The notes: generated from the letters alone by a model not told the origin. Positions 1-14,069 are shown, counted from the stretch's first letter. The stretch is DNA of 64,000 bases from Neocallimastix lanati (nom. inval.) (GCA_016946835.1 JACVTC010000129.1:57501-121500); one strand, 5' to 3'. Made by a program: numbers and translations.

Positions 1-69
1 ATAATTTGACTTATTTGTGGCATCAATAATAATCCATTTGTTGGATCCATTAATATTGGATTCTTTATA

Positions 70-109
<40 letters not shown>

Positions 110-1011
110 GGTTTGTTTTATTTTAATTATTAAAATTATTGTCAGAAAATAATGGTTTTAATAATATAAAATAAAATTAATAATTATATTAAAAATATAA
201 TAAGTAAATAAATATTATACTAATATCAGTAAAAGGTTAAAAATCCATTAAAATAAATTTATAGATGAATGTACCAACCATGACAATAATCATTAATACA
301 TGTATGTCATCATCGGTCATAGTATGTGCTCTTCCGGAATATTTTTCTAATAAAGAAGATAAACCAAATAATACACCATCACTTGATTCTTTTGAACACT
401 TTTTTTTTATATATATTTTATAAAATAAGGATTTAAATTATTATTCGTATATTATATTATTCATATATTTATATATTTATATATATATATTTAAATATAT
501 ATATATATGTTGAAAGAATAATTATTCTTATTTCTTACTTCTTCTTTAATATAATTATAAGTTTTTATAACTTGATTTGTATCAATTGCACAATATTTCT
601 TTAATTGTGGGTCATTCTTATTTAAATATTATTAATTATTAATTATAATAATTAGGTACACATTAATATTTATTACATACTTTTTATATGTAATAATAAT
701 TTTATAAATATAAAAAAGAAAAAGAAAATTACTTGAATAAAACTCTTTTTTAGTAGTTCTGAACTTGACCATATTGAATATAAATATTCTTTTAATCCTT
801 TAAATGATTCCTTTTGTTTAAATGATTGAATTTTTTCCTTAATAATATTGAAATTTATATACTCTAATTTCGATGCTGTTATCATTAATTTTTCATAATA
901 ATACATTACAATATAGAATAAAATAGTAATAATAATAATAATAATAATATAATTTAATAAAGGTATTGATATAATAATATTTAATGAATTCAATACCTTC
1001 AATAAATTCAT
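1..1011 (-). CDS. Partial gene of unknown function, N-terminal membrane segment, cut by window edge
   Basis: This is the 5' part of a minus-strand gene that runs off the left edge. Four exons join in frame: 1011-733, 616-539, 398-275 and 62-1. Each intron has GT...AG ends, with phases 0, 0 and 1. The chosen start is the Met at 1011. A hydrophobic Ile-rich stretch follows (residues about 11-37), suggesting a signal anchor or membrane segment. The soluble part is Lys/Glu/Ser-rich, with clean coding stretches such as NDPQLKKYCAIDTNQVIK and SGRAHTMTDDDIHVLMIIV. The last donor (274/273) is the least certain: without splicing there, the frame ends at a stop at 237. Splicing is preferred because positions 1-62 continue a good coding frame (GSNKWIIIDATNKSNY). 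I do not recognise the family, so I assign no function. Confidence 0.5.
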
Positions 1012-2094
1012 TTAAAGAGTCGGTATTTCTATATATATAATAGTATAATTTGAATAATTATATTATTAATGATATTAATAATAATAATACTATTATTAAT
1101 TTTATGATTTTATATATATATATATATATATTTTTTTTTTTTAATTTTTATTCTTTTTATAAATCTTAATTAATAATATGTTTTAATAATTGTAATATTT
1201 TATTTTAATAACTTACTCTTTTTCTTCCATAATTGTTTTTATTTAAATGAATTTTGAAATTAAATAACTTTAAATATATATTATATTATATATATATATA
1301 TATATTTTTTTTTTTTTCTTTTTATTTTTTATCTTTATTTATATTATTAAAATTTTTTTATATATAGTCTGAGATATGGGTATTTAAATATTCTGCCTTA
1401 TTGATGAATAAAAGTACAGTATATTTTTATTGCCGAGAATATCTTAACTATATAATGATATTAACTATTATAATTCATAATATTAAAATTTATAAGGTTA
1501 ATCTTTCTTATAATATTTAGGAAAATTTTATTTTTACTTTTAAGATATTTATGTTTTAAAATATTGTTAAAATATATATATAACTCTTAGTAGGATATGA
1601 TATATAGATTATCTAAACAACTATTTAAGAAAAAACTTACAAATAATAGTAATGTTCAAATGTAATATTCAGAAATAAAAAATATATTTAGATAATAGTA
1701 TAATAGATAAACAAAAAATACAATAATATTATTTAATATAATTTCTATTATTTATTATTTATTATCTATTATTTATTATTATTATTATTATATACTATAT
1801 AATTATTTATTATAATAATATTAAATTATGTATACATAATTTATTGTATTTATATGTATACGTTTTATATATTATTTTTAATTTATGATTATATGACAAA
1901 GTCTATAGTTCTCTTTTATATATATATTATTTTAATACATTTTAATACAGTATTTAAATAATAATAAATCTCGATAAATACTTTAATGAAAATAATTTTT
2001 TATTATTATTAATAAATGTAATTATAAATAAATATATTAAAATTTATTATATTATAGAATAAAGATAATATTAAAAAATATAAAAAAGTGATAA

Positions 2095-2127
<33 letters not shown>

Positions 2128-2288
2128 TTCTAATTTTCAATGTCAAAACGATTAGTCAAAGAAGAAATGTTGATACAAATTTGAATAATCAAAGGAGTAA
2201 TCACTGAATGAAAAAAAAAAAAAATTAGAATACCTTTTGTTCTTTGCTTTTAATATTAATATATTGTTTCATGTTATTATTTTTTCAT

Positions 2289-2328
<40 letters not shown>

Positions 2329-4089
2329 TAGTTTTTTTTTATTAAAAAGAGAAGTTAATTACTAGTTAATAAAGAAAAAAAAAAGATTCTAAAATTTATA
2401 ATATACTTTTTCTTTTTTCTTTTTCATATTATTCATAATCTTATTTAATAATTAAGAAAAAAATTGTTTTTATATAATTTTTAATGACTTTTCATTTTTT
2501 TTTCTATTTTATTTAAATTATCTAAAATAAATTTTATTATTCTACCTTCTACGATTCTTCTAAATAATATTTATTTAAATATTCAAATATCTTAAAATTT
2601 TCATTATTATTAATATAATATATTTTAGCTTTTAAAAAAATTAAAAAATAATTTACTGTGGTTAATTTATTTCTTGCAATTACTGAAAATAATGGAGTTT
2701 ATGTAAAGTTCTTGAGGACAAAGGTACAATCAATATTTCAACTATAAATCTTATTATTTGATATACATAAATTAGATACTTGTTATTCAAAATTATGCAC
2801 TTTAACTAATATTATGTAATATATTTTATATTTTTAATATTTTTACTAATAAAATAATTTTTATTGTATTATATTATTTAATATGTTATGCCATTTAATT
2901 TTTCTTTTAGTTTTTATCTTTTTTTTTTCTTTTTATATATATATATATAAAATAAATTTATTATTTTTTTACTTTTTTTTTTTTTTTTATTTTATTTTGT
3001 TTTTTATAAATTAAATTTTTTTAATTAAAATTTTTACCTAATAAGGAAATATTTAATTTATTGTACCGTTCTAATTTTAATTATATCAAAAAATTTCATT
3101 TATTGTGCAAGTTTAAATTTTTTCAAGTAAATTTAAAAATAAAAAAAAAAAAATGAAATAAAAAAGTAAAAAAAAAAAAAAAAAAGGATATAATAATATT
3201 AATTGAAAATTAATTATTCAAATGAAATATTATTTATTAGATAATAATTAAAATAATAATAATTATTATAATAAATCTAACAATAATAGTGAAAAATAGT
3301 AATAAATAATGAATTTCTTTTTTTTTTTTTTTTATTTTTTTTATCTTTATTGATAACTAAAAGAAAACAAAGATAAATTTTACAATATATTATAGAAATA
3401 TATTTTGAGTAAATAAAAATCAACTAAAGGCAGAAAATAAGATATTAACCAATTATTATTTATAAATAATTTATATAGACATATATATATATACTTTTTT
3501 GTTATTATTATTATTATTATTATTGTTATTATTATTGTTATTATTAATTTTATACATTATAAGTATTAACATAAAGATCCTTAAAATATATATAAAAGAT
3601 AAACATAAAAACATAAAAATAAAAATAAATAAAAGTAAATATAAAAGTCAAGGTAAATAAAAAGTTTAAAAAAAAAAAAAAAAAAGAGTAAATCAAATTA
3701 AGCATTGAAAAAAAGAGAGAAAAAGAGAAAGAAATTAATAAAAATAGATAAAAGATTAAGAGCTAAACTAATTTTTTTTATTAATCTTTTAATTTTTATA
3801 TAATAGATTTATTTTATATTGTTAACCATATAACATTAATTATACAATATCTACAATTTATTTTCTATAATTAATTTTTAATATATTATTGAATATAATA
3901 AGATGAATTTAAAAATAAATTGTCACACCTATTATATATATAAAATTTATATAAATGTAGATAAAAATTTACTTATATTTATATTTATATTTATATTTAT
4001 ATTTATATTAAAATAATTAACTTTTCAGTTTGTATCGAACTAACTTTTTTAAATAAAATAAGTTTGTTGGAGTTTTTTATTTTAAAAAT
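1012..4089. other. AT-rich intergenic DNA, no gene seen
   Basis: About 3 kb of very AT-rich sequence upstream of the partial gene. It contains (TA)n tracts near 1110-1130 and 1290-1305, a T33 run near 2291-2323, mixed A and T runs at 2970-3180, a (TTA)n-type stretch at 3500-3550 and a TTTATA hexamer repeat around 3973-4010. A slightly more complex patch at 1370-1440 has no splice-bounded or long open frame that I can support. Confidence 0.7.
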
Positions 4090-4622
4090 TTACCACCTAT
4101 TTTGGGCTTCTCTCCTAAGCAATTCGACTTCAGTAGTTTATCAAATATCGCACATGATGGGAATTGATGGGAATGACCAATAAACTAAAAATTAATGGTG
4201 TTTTCTTTTATACTATAAAAATTTTATCTATAATTTTATTTTTTATTTTTTTTTTTTTTTTAACTTGAAATAAACTTTATTCAATAATTTTTATTAAAAA
4301 AATATATACAAAAATAAAAAATACATAAAATTTTTTTTACATCACTATTAAAAAAACTAATGTTATGAGTTTCAAGGACGAAATGATATATTAACTCTTC
4401 CTTTTCATTGATGATAACTCCATGTAGATAAAAATTATTCATTCGAGAATTTCTTCTTTGCCTTATCGTTTCGACGTCTACGCTCTTAATAACGTTACAA
4501 AAATAATCTAATGGTAAATCATTAAACAATAGGTATGACATTAGTAAGAAATTCTGCAAGTCCCATAAAATATGAAATAAGGAGAAAAGAAACACAATAC
4601 TTTTTTTATTATTAGAAAACAT
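4090..4622 (-). pseudogene. Unassigned reading frame, likely repeat or mobile-element relic
   Basis: An open frame of 113 codons runs from a Met at 4622 to a stop at 4281 on the minus strand. Its middle is less biased than surrounding DNA (for example IKSVDVETIRQRRNSRM), but both ends fade into Phe/Ile/Lys runs typical of AT noise. Around 4455-4490 the DNA closely matches the GACGTCG...GATAAGGCA motif of the inverted-repeat pair at 43.0 and 45.3 kb. A patch just downstream, at 4090-4195, is also more complex than the background. I read the block as a decayed copy of a repeated element rather than a functional gene. A short lineage-specific gene is not excluded. Confidence 0.3.
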
Positions 4623-5818
4623 TACATTAAATAATTATTTGATAAGAAAAAATTTCAAGTATGAGTTTACAATTTTTATTTTTATTTTATTTCTTTTTAT
4701 TTAATGAAATATAATAAATATTTCTTTAATTTATTATTCATTCATATAAATATAAGTAAATATATATATCCTTAGTAATAAAATAAAATATAAAATAATT
4801 ATAATATATTTATTAATTAATAATTAATATTATATAAGGAATTCTTAATTAAATTATACAATTTTCTTTTTTTTTTTTATAATATAATTAATTATTTCGT
4901 CCTTTTGTTTTTATGTAATTTATTTTTACAATAATATTATATAAATTTATTATATAATATATATTGTTATATATAAAATAATTTTTTTTGTAGCATTTAA
5001 AAGATAATTGGAAAGTTCTTTTCTTAAAATAATAAAGCATAATATTGTTTAATCATTTGCTCTTAAAATTTTAGCCATTTATTTGATAATATATTAATAT
5101 ATATATCCTTAATACTAAATCAAAAGATAATATTAATCAAGATATAATGAATCATTATAAAAAAAACTTAAATATATATATATCTAATTAAAGAAAAAAA
5201 AAAGAAAGAAACGTATAAAATTTATAATTTATAATATATAAATATAATCAATGAAATAAAAATTTAATTATTTTATAAATACAGCTGTATATATTATACA
5301 TTACTCTGAAATATAATCGATATATTTAAAATATTTTTTTTTTTTTCTTATATAATGAAAAGATTATAAAGATTAAAAAATAAATTTAATATATTAAAAT
5401 TTAACTAATGATAATTTTTATATCTAGACAGTAAATTATATTTTCTTTTATATTATAAAGATATGATAAATATATGTAATAAAATAACTAGTAAACAAAA
5501 GAAAATTATATTATTTCTTTTTTCAATACACATATAATTTTTTTTTCATATTTTAATTCATATTTATTATTACTGTTTATAGAATGCAAAATAAAAAAAA
5601 AATTAAAGTTTATAATTATTTTTTTTTTCGAATATTTAAAAATATATATATTTTTATATTTATATATATATATTAATTATTTAATTTTAATCTAACAAAA
5701 ATAGTAATAGTTATATTTTTTTACATGAAAAATCAACATTATTGAATAGTACGATAATAATTCTTTTTTGCTTAGATTTTGTGGACGTTGTACTATTTTA
5801 TTAATAGAATATTCTTAA

Positions 5819-5850
<32 letters not shown>

Positions 5851-6030
5851 GTAGATAATTATTATTATTTTTTTTTTATGATTTTTATTTTGATATGAAA
5901 AAATATACTCCTACAGAAGTATATTTTTTCATATATTTTTAAAATATAATTAATATAATTATGTATTATATTAAAATTAATTAATATACAATAAATTAAA
6001 ATGTATTCTATTCCTGTTTTTTTTTTTTTT

Positions 6031-6065
<35 letters not shown>

Positions 6066-6389
6066 GAATAGCAATTTTCAAAGATATTATTCAAAATCTA
6101 TAAATATTATCCTGTTTTATATCAAAATAAATAAATTATATTACATAATGTATTATAGATATAAATTGAAATTGATAGATTAATAATTTTTTTTTTAATT
6201 ATTATTATTATTATTATTAATTATTTAATTTAATATTATATTATACGAAAATTATAATAATATAATAATAATATATATATATATATATACAATCTATATA
6301 TTATAAAATATTTTTTGACGCTAATGATATGATATAGTATATTCTTGGATTAATATGTTTGAAATATAGTATTATTAAAATAACAACTA
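4623..6389. other. AT-rich spacer 3' of the receptor gene, no gene seen
   Basis: This is AT-rich DNA downstream of the 7TM receptor stop codon. It holds T-runs (5821-5850), TA repeats (around 6045-6065 and 6271-6288), and a short inverted repeat around 5896-5932 in which GAAAAAATATAC pairs with GTATATTTTTTC. The few open frames are homopolymer or TA-repeat translations and are not supported as genes. Confidence 0.7.
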
Positions 6390-7092
6390 TTATAGATAAA
6401 CACTATGATAATTATTTTTGCTAACAGAATATGAACTGGATTTCTTTTGATATCGTTTTTGATATCGTTTATATAATTTATATATTTGAAATATTTTTTT
6501 TATATAAATGTAATATATTAAAATAATTATTATAATTATTGTTCCGACTCCATTAAATATATCTGAAAAAGTTATTGGAATTTCCATTTCCATATCAATA
6601 TAAACAGATAATATTATATATAAAATAAAGGAATATACTGAAACTGATAATTGCTATATTCACATTTAACATATAACATATAACATAAATATATATTAAA
6701 TTTTTTAAAATTAAAATATTATAAAAATTTATATTATCGTTTTTTAATATTAGTATTATCATTTAATTATTATTATTTAATATTTTATTAATATTTTATT
6801 ATTATTTTATTATTATTATTATTTATTATTATTATATCAGTATTATTATTCTATTAGACTTAACATTTTATTATTAATATTGTTTTATTATTGGTATTAT
6901 TTTATAATTCATATTATCATTTTACTATTAATATTTGCATTTTTTATATAATTATATATATATATATATATATGTATATTTACTTCTTTATAGCGAGAAT
7001 CTATATATCTATTAGCATATGTTATTACAGAACATATAAAAATTATGGAAAAATTGAAAACAGTACTATAAATTTATATAAAATTATTGGTA

Positions 7093-7168
<76 letters not shown>

Positions 7169-7564
7169 TAATATTATTATTATTATTTAATATTATTATT
7201 ATTATTATTTAATATTTATTACTTTTATTATTATTTTTATTATTATTATTTATTATTATTATGTCTATTATGATTTATTATTATTATTATTATTATGATC
7301 ATGATTATAATTACTTTAATTATTATGATTATTATATATATATATTTATTATTTATATATTATTACCTCATAGTCTTTAATTGTGGATAATAGCATTTAG
7401 CATATTCTCTTAAATCATTGGTATAAAATATTTTTAATTTAACTTCACAGAAAAATATTGCAATTATATGAAACGAAGCAATAATTAATACTGCTGAGTA
7501 TAAATATATATTTTTAAAATTCATTTTAAATTTACTGTATGTTAATCTTTATAATATAACAAAG

Positions 7565-7609
<45 letters not shown>

Positions 7610-10600
7610 GAATATATATATATATTGTTATTTTATATATATATATATATATAATATTATTAATATTATTTTTAATTATTATTATTAATAAATAATTAAA
7701 TTAAAAAAAGAAAAAATATGTTTATATTTAATAACATTAAATTTAATAACAAAATATTACATTTTATATATTCGATATGTCTTTACAAGAATTGAACCAT
7801 ATACTAATGAAAATCCCTATAAAAAAATAATTAATATATTATATATATATGATAAAAGTGAAATTATCATGATTAAATTAAAATCAAATAAAGTAAAATA
7901 AAAAATAAAAAATAAAAAATAAAAGTTAATAAATAAAAAATAAAATATATATATAAATATATTAATAATTATTATTATTAAAATACATACTAAATTATTT
8001 GATAAGTATTCAACAATACAACCTGCTTTTGATACTCTTTCTTGAGTTAATCTTGTGCAATATCCACTGTAAAATATTACTCCAATCAAGGTAATAATTA
8101 AAAATTCATAACTCGCTTATAATATAAAGTATATATATAATAATATAATAATAAATATAATTCAATATAATAAATAATGTAAATAAACATATTTTCTCTT
8201 TAAATATTATTATTATTAATTATTATTATTATTAATTATTATTATTATTAATTATTATTATTATTATATAATTTTATCTTTAATAAATTTAATGAAAAAA
8301 AAAAATATATATATATATACCAGATTTAATAGTTTTATTTTGTTTAAATAGAATTATAAGAAATATTAATATAACAGATACAAGTGCTAAAATATATCCA
8401 ATAATTTTTATAATTATATCAATAGCAGTAAATCGTTTTAACTTATAATATTCATTACAATAAGGACCTGTGAATTTTGTTTTTGAACAATCACATTTAT
8501 TATTATTTATGCATTTACCAAAATTGCATGATGGTTTACAACTAGGGGTATAACTTTATTATTCAATAATAATATTAGGAAAAAATTTTAGATATATATA
8601 TTCATTTATTAACATTACATTTTTTTTAAAAAAAAATATTAATAAAACATATGCTTAAATTATTTATATCAATAACATACTTTTATAATAATGATGATAA
8701 TTAAAAAAAAAATTGAATTACCATGATTTGAATCCTTTTCCTTCTATATCTCGGTTTAAATAATTCATATAGCAATTTTTTATTGTTAACTTAACACTTC
8801 CTACACTATTATTAAAATATTTATATGGTCCTATTATAAATTATTTATTATTAAGAAAAATAATTAATATGAAAATTATTAGTAAGAAAATTTATCATTT
8901 AATTAATATAAATTCATATATATATATATATATATTTACCAAATGTATTTAATCGTAATTGAAGTAAATAATTTCCTGGATTTCCCAAAACTATTATATA
9001 ATATTAAAAATTAATTTAGAATGATATATATATATATATATATATATTAAATTTTTAATTTTTTTTTATAATTTATAATTTTTAATTTTTAATAATAGTA
9101 TAGTATATTTTATATATATAAATTAAAATTATTATGTACTTTGTACAGGTGGAACTAAACAAGTATTGTTTAAGCAATATGAAACAATTTGTCCTGAAAC
9201 CAATGCATTATAATTATCACTAATTTCAATTTTAAAAAATATCATTTCTTCTGGGGAATTATAAGTCGTTTCATCTGAATTGATACTACATACTTTTAAA
9301 TATTAATATAGTTAATAATTATATATAATATAAAAATGTATTTATATTTAATATATATTACTATTTCCGTAATCATCAATTAAATTAACTTTAAAATAAA
9401 ATATTAATAAAAAATAAATATAATTAGTATTATATAAATATAAAGTGAATTAATAATAAAATTAATTATTTAAAAAAAAAAAAAATAAAAATAAAAATAA
9501 AAAATAGAGATAAACTTTAGATATATACATTTAATAATGTTAGATACTGTATTTCCAGATAATAATGATATTTTAGTTTCAGAATCTGATGTTAATTGAA
9601 TACTTGTTGGATTTGTTATAAATGCACCATGAATTTCTCTCAATTCCTTAATATTTGAAAATTTTGGTTCGCCTGATTTTATATAACTATATGAAATATT
9701 ACCTTTAAAAAATGTATGAAAAATAAAAAAATAAAATATTTTATAATATTTTATCATAATTTAATTTTAATATCAATATATTATATAAATAATTTTATAA
9801 AATAATTTAAGTCAATTTATTGATTTTTTTTCTTTTGTTTTTTTGTTTTTTTTTTGTTTTTTCTTTTACCTTTATATGCGGTATTATTATTAAAAGTACA
9901 ATTATCAAAAGAAACATGTAGATATGATTGCTCACTTTCTGAATATACAACACCACCATAATTGGATGAATAATTATTTTTAAATATACAATCGGTGAAA
10001 TTAACATTTGATTTAGGATGAACATCCTTTATGTTCAGAATTACTCCATTAACTCCCACATTATTTAAAAACACAGTATTATTTATATGAAATTGACCTA
10101 AACTCATAAAGTCCATTGAATTAATAGATATTATTCCTTCTCTAAAAGAACTATTTTTTATAATAGAATTAGATATAAATATATTAGTATTATATGTTGC
10201 TTTGAATCCTTTACCTATATTGAATATATATATTTTTTTTAAAAAAAAAAAAAAATAAAGTTAATTATAGTAATCAAATTTCTTTAAAAAAATTAAATAT
10301 AATATAGAATTAGAAAATTATTTATAAAATAATAAGATCGTTGATTAAAATATACTTTCATAAATAGAATCAAAAATAGAGTCTAAAATTATTAAATTTA
10401 TTTTTGGACCCATATCCATTATTACAAAATTTATATTATCTTTATAATTCTTTTGATAATTACAACTATCTGAATATAAGCATCCATTAATATTTGTAAA
10501 CTATTATTAAGATAAATTTGTTGTTAAATTAATTTTATTTTATATATTTATATTCATTATTAAAAATTATTATTATTATAAAAAGTATATTTATTAATAT

Positions 10601-10909
10601 CAAAAATGTTATTAATATTAAAAAATATCGTTAAAATTAATATCAAAAATAAATGCAATAATTCTTTTACATTAGAATTTTTAATTATAATTTCAGCATT
10701 ACTATAATTTATAATTGCTACATTTAATTATAAAAATGTTAATTGTATTAATAAATATATTATAATAAAAGAATTTTAAATATATTATTATTTCGAATAA
10801 AATAATTTAATTATATATATATTTATATATTTATTTACATTCAAATAATTGATGACTGTTTATGGAAACAAAATCCAATTTTAATTTATCTATTTTTTTA
10901 TAAAATTTG

Positions 10910-10951
<42 letters not shown>

Positions 10952-11305
10952 TTTTATTCAATTAATAATATAATATTATAAAGCTTTCATTACTCTTTAA
11001 ATAATCTGCATTATTATTTAAAAATAAAGAAGTTGGTATTTTTGAATAATAATTGTCAATGGAAATATTAATAAGTTCAAGAGTTGTAGAACTTTCACTA
11101 TATACTAAACTGTAATATGTAAATAATTAAAGAAGAGAAGAAAAATATTTATTTTTTAAATTATTTAATATAATTTTTTAATATAATTTTTTAATATAAA
11201 TCTGTAATATTTTAATAAAATTAATTAAAAAAAATATATATATATTTACCATGCATTATTTCCATAAAAATTATTTAAAGTACAGCTATTTGATTTATTT
11301 ATAAT

Positions 11306-11349
<44 letters not shown>

Positions 11350-12050
11350 TAGAAATATATTTATATACAATTATTTTAATATAAAATATAAATTTAATTA
11401 AAAAAAATTTATATATTTTATTTTATGTATATCATTATCGTATAATATATATATATATATATATTTTTAGAATTTATAAATATAATACTTTTGTAATTTT
11501 GTATTTAAATAATTATTTGTCCATATTAAAGTAGAAGATTGTAAATCAAAATTTTGATAAAAATTTGTAAATGTTCCATTGTATAAATTAAAAAATATTC
11601 CAACTTCTTCATTGTTGGTGGTAAGAAGTAATCCTCCTTTTTGTGATCCACTTACATTATGTATTTCTATATTTCTTATGTAATAAATATTTTTTATAGG
11701 TATTAGTCATTAATTTTTTTTTTCTATTTTTCGAATAAATTTGTATATTTATAATATATTTTATATTATTATTAAAATTACTTTATATCTAAAGATCCAT
11801 TTTTTTCTAACATAAATACTCCACCTCCTCCATTTAAATTTTCACAATATATATCCTTTAGATTTACATATGCATTTCCTTCAACACTTTATATATTATA
11901 TTTTATAATATATGTATATATATTTATTAAAAAAAATAAGGGAAAATCTATTTTAGAAACTTTTCTAGATAAAAATATAATAATATTAATAATTAAATTG
12001 AAATATATATATATATATATATATAATAAAATAAAATAAAATAATAATAA

Positions 12051-12086
<36 letters not shown>

Positions 12087-12255
12087 AATAAATAAACCAC
12101 CAGTTTTAATCTGTTGATTAACATTTCCTGCTCCATAATATTTTACATTTTTTATTGATGTTTCTGAATCATATAATAATTGAACATTTATGTACATAAA
12201 ACTGCCCTATTTTAAGTAATATATTTAATAATAATTTATTTGTTCATTTTTTTTT

Positions 12256-12296
<41 letters not shown>

Positions 12297-12710
12297 AAGT
12301 ATTGAAAAATATTAAAGATAATGGGTCATATTTATAAATACCTTTTCTATTGCTGTTGAATTATATACTTTAATATTTTGGATGTTAAAGACAAGAGAAT
12401 TTAAACTATAAATTACCCCTCCATTTTTTAATGAAAAATTATCTTTAAATATGGTATACATTATTTCTAGAGAAGATAATTCTATTCGAATTGCACCACT
12501 TTATTAATTTAATTATTTATTTATTTATTATATTTTATTATTAAAATTTTTTTGATATTGAACATTTTTTTTTTTTATTTTTTTAAATATATATATATAT
12601 AATTATAAAATAAAATAAAATTAAATATGAAATAATAATAAATTATTATATTGATATTGTTAATTTTTTATTTTGTTTATTATTTATATTTATATTAATG
12701 TAATTTTTTC

Positions 12711-12748
<38 letters not shown>

Positions 12749-13524
12749 TTTTAATACCCTCCGTTTGTATATGATGCACCTCGTATAAATGTTGAAGATA
12801 TAATTGTTGACATATATGAATCATATATATTAAGACAAGTTATCAAATAAGCTCCATTATAAAAAGAATTTAACGAATGAAAATCATTAATACTTTCACC
12901 ATCATAATATATTAAATTTTCAGTGCATGCATTACTTCCATAAAAAAAGGAATTATATATATTTACAACTCCATGAAAAATTATACAACTGATCCTTGAA
13001 TTATCTATCATATAGTCCGCATGATATGTAAAATTTTTAATTACTATTGATCTTTTTTTAAAATTATAGACATATTCATAATAATCTTCTTCATCCCAAA
13101 AATCCGTTTTTTTATTAAAGTTTGGTCCATAATACATAAATCCATTAAAATCAACATTTTCAATGGTCACATTTATATAATTATTGATATCGAGATTTCC
13201 TTGAATTGAAATATTATTGATTTCAATATTTTTAATTTGATTATTAATTACAAATCCAGAACTTTTATTATTAAATTTTATTAAAGATGAATTATATGAC
13301 AATCCTGTTACTGTTAATTTTTCCAATGGATTATCAAATATAATATCATTAGTTAGTTCTATTTTTGTACTATTAATTATAATGTTTAATTCATCATAAA
13401 GACTTATTCGTGAACTTTCTATTAAATCTTTTTCATTATATACAACAATTTCTATTGAATTAACTTTAACAGAAAAATATTGTAATATTAATTGAATATG
13501 ATATATTATGAATATAATATTCAT
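6390..13524 (-). CDS. Class C (7TM_3) G-protein-coupled receptor-like protein with repeat ectodomain and EGF-like knot
   Basis: Twenty-two exons join in one frame of 3519 nt (1172 aa): 13524-12758, 12498-12342, 12206-12085, 11886-11782, 11674-11489, 11285-11250, 11109-10994, 10889-10839, 10717-10671, 10500-10356, 10214-9870, 9702-9529, 9388-9362, 9292-9140, 8990-8940, 8830-8722, 8553-8321, 8115-7991, 7816-7761, 7534-7367, 7065-6984, 6653-6390. All introns are GT...AG and phases match throughout. Residues 1-23 look like a signal peptide. Residues about 24-700 are Asn/Ile/Ser-rich with repeated short strands and NGG/NNNTA turns (SFDNCTFNNNTAYKG), as in right-handed beta-helix proteins. Residues 864-896 form a Cys-rich EGF-like knot with C-x-C before the last Cys. 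Seven hydrophobic segments lie near 908-932, 944-960, 975-996, 1011-1030, 1059-1075, 1088-1104 and 1121-1136. KSASYEFLIITLIG and GFSLVYGSILVKTYRIY are class C hallmarks. Cys974 and Cys1049 could form the TM3-ECL2 disulfide. The tail is short and Lys/Ser/Tyr-rich. The ligand is unknown; a surface glycan is an inference. Confidence 0.87.
7090..7290. repeat. (ATT)n trinucleotide tract in an intron of the receptor gene
   Basis: About 170-200 bp of mostly ATT/TTA units lies within the intron between receptor exons 7534-7367 and 7065-6984. The plus-strand poly-Leu/Ile reading frame across it is a repeat artefact. Confidence 0.9.
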
Positions 13525-13689
13525 TATTTAAATTTATATACGTTTTATAGTAACAATTTTTTTTTTTTTTTTTTTTTAAATGCATTAATATAAAAATTTT
13601 AAACTATCCTTTAACTATTCAATTAATTATCATTTGAATTAAAAGACAAAAAGAAAGTAAATTTGAAAAAAATCTTTATTTTTAATATT

Positions 13690-13790
13690 TTCTTTACCTT
13701 ATTTTATTTATTTTATTTATTTTATTTATTTTATTTATTTTATTTATTTTATTTATTTTATTTATTTTATTTATTTTATTATATTAATAT
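13690..13790. repeat. 9-bp tandem repeat, unit ATTTTATTT
   Basis: About nine to ten consecutive copies of the 9-mer lie 170-270 bp upstream of the receptor start codon. It is a simple-sequence tract that could vary in length between strains. Confidence 0.8.
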
Positions 13791-13964
13791 TATTTATTGT
13801 TTATTAATAAAATAATTTATTTATATAAGTTTATCAAAAAATTTAAACTTTTTTAAAATTTGAATTTTAAGTTTATTTTTATTTTTATTAAGAAATGTCT
13901 TTCTAAATGTATATTTCGTAATATTATATAAAAGTTTTTTTTTTTTTTCCTTTTTTTTTTTTTT

Positions 13965-14069
13965 GGTAAAAAAAAATTGACCAAAATGTTTAAATGAAAA
14001 GTAACTATTTTTTTTTTTTTTTTTTTGGTAAATAAAAATTGATCAAAATGTTTAAATGAAAAGTAACTA
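13965..14069. repeat. Tandem 43-bp duplication upstream of the receptor gene
   Basis: Two near-identical copies (13965-14007 and 14027-14069) begin GGTAAA and end AAATGAAAAGTAACTA. They differ at about two or three positions, and each follows a T-run. They lie about 440-545 bp upstream of the receptor start. They could be a duplicated promoter module, though nothing in the sequence proves regulation. Confidence 0.75.

Noticed and set aside
1370-1445. Less AT-biased patch with a TTGATGA word resembling a snoRNA C box
   Set aside because: No D box at suitable spacing and no terminal stem, so a snoRNA cannot be supported.
6001-6183. Small frame MYSIPVFFFFFL
   Set aside because: Translation of T, A and TA runs near the receptor 3' flank; no supporting features.
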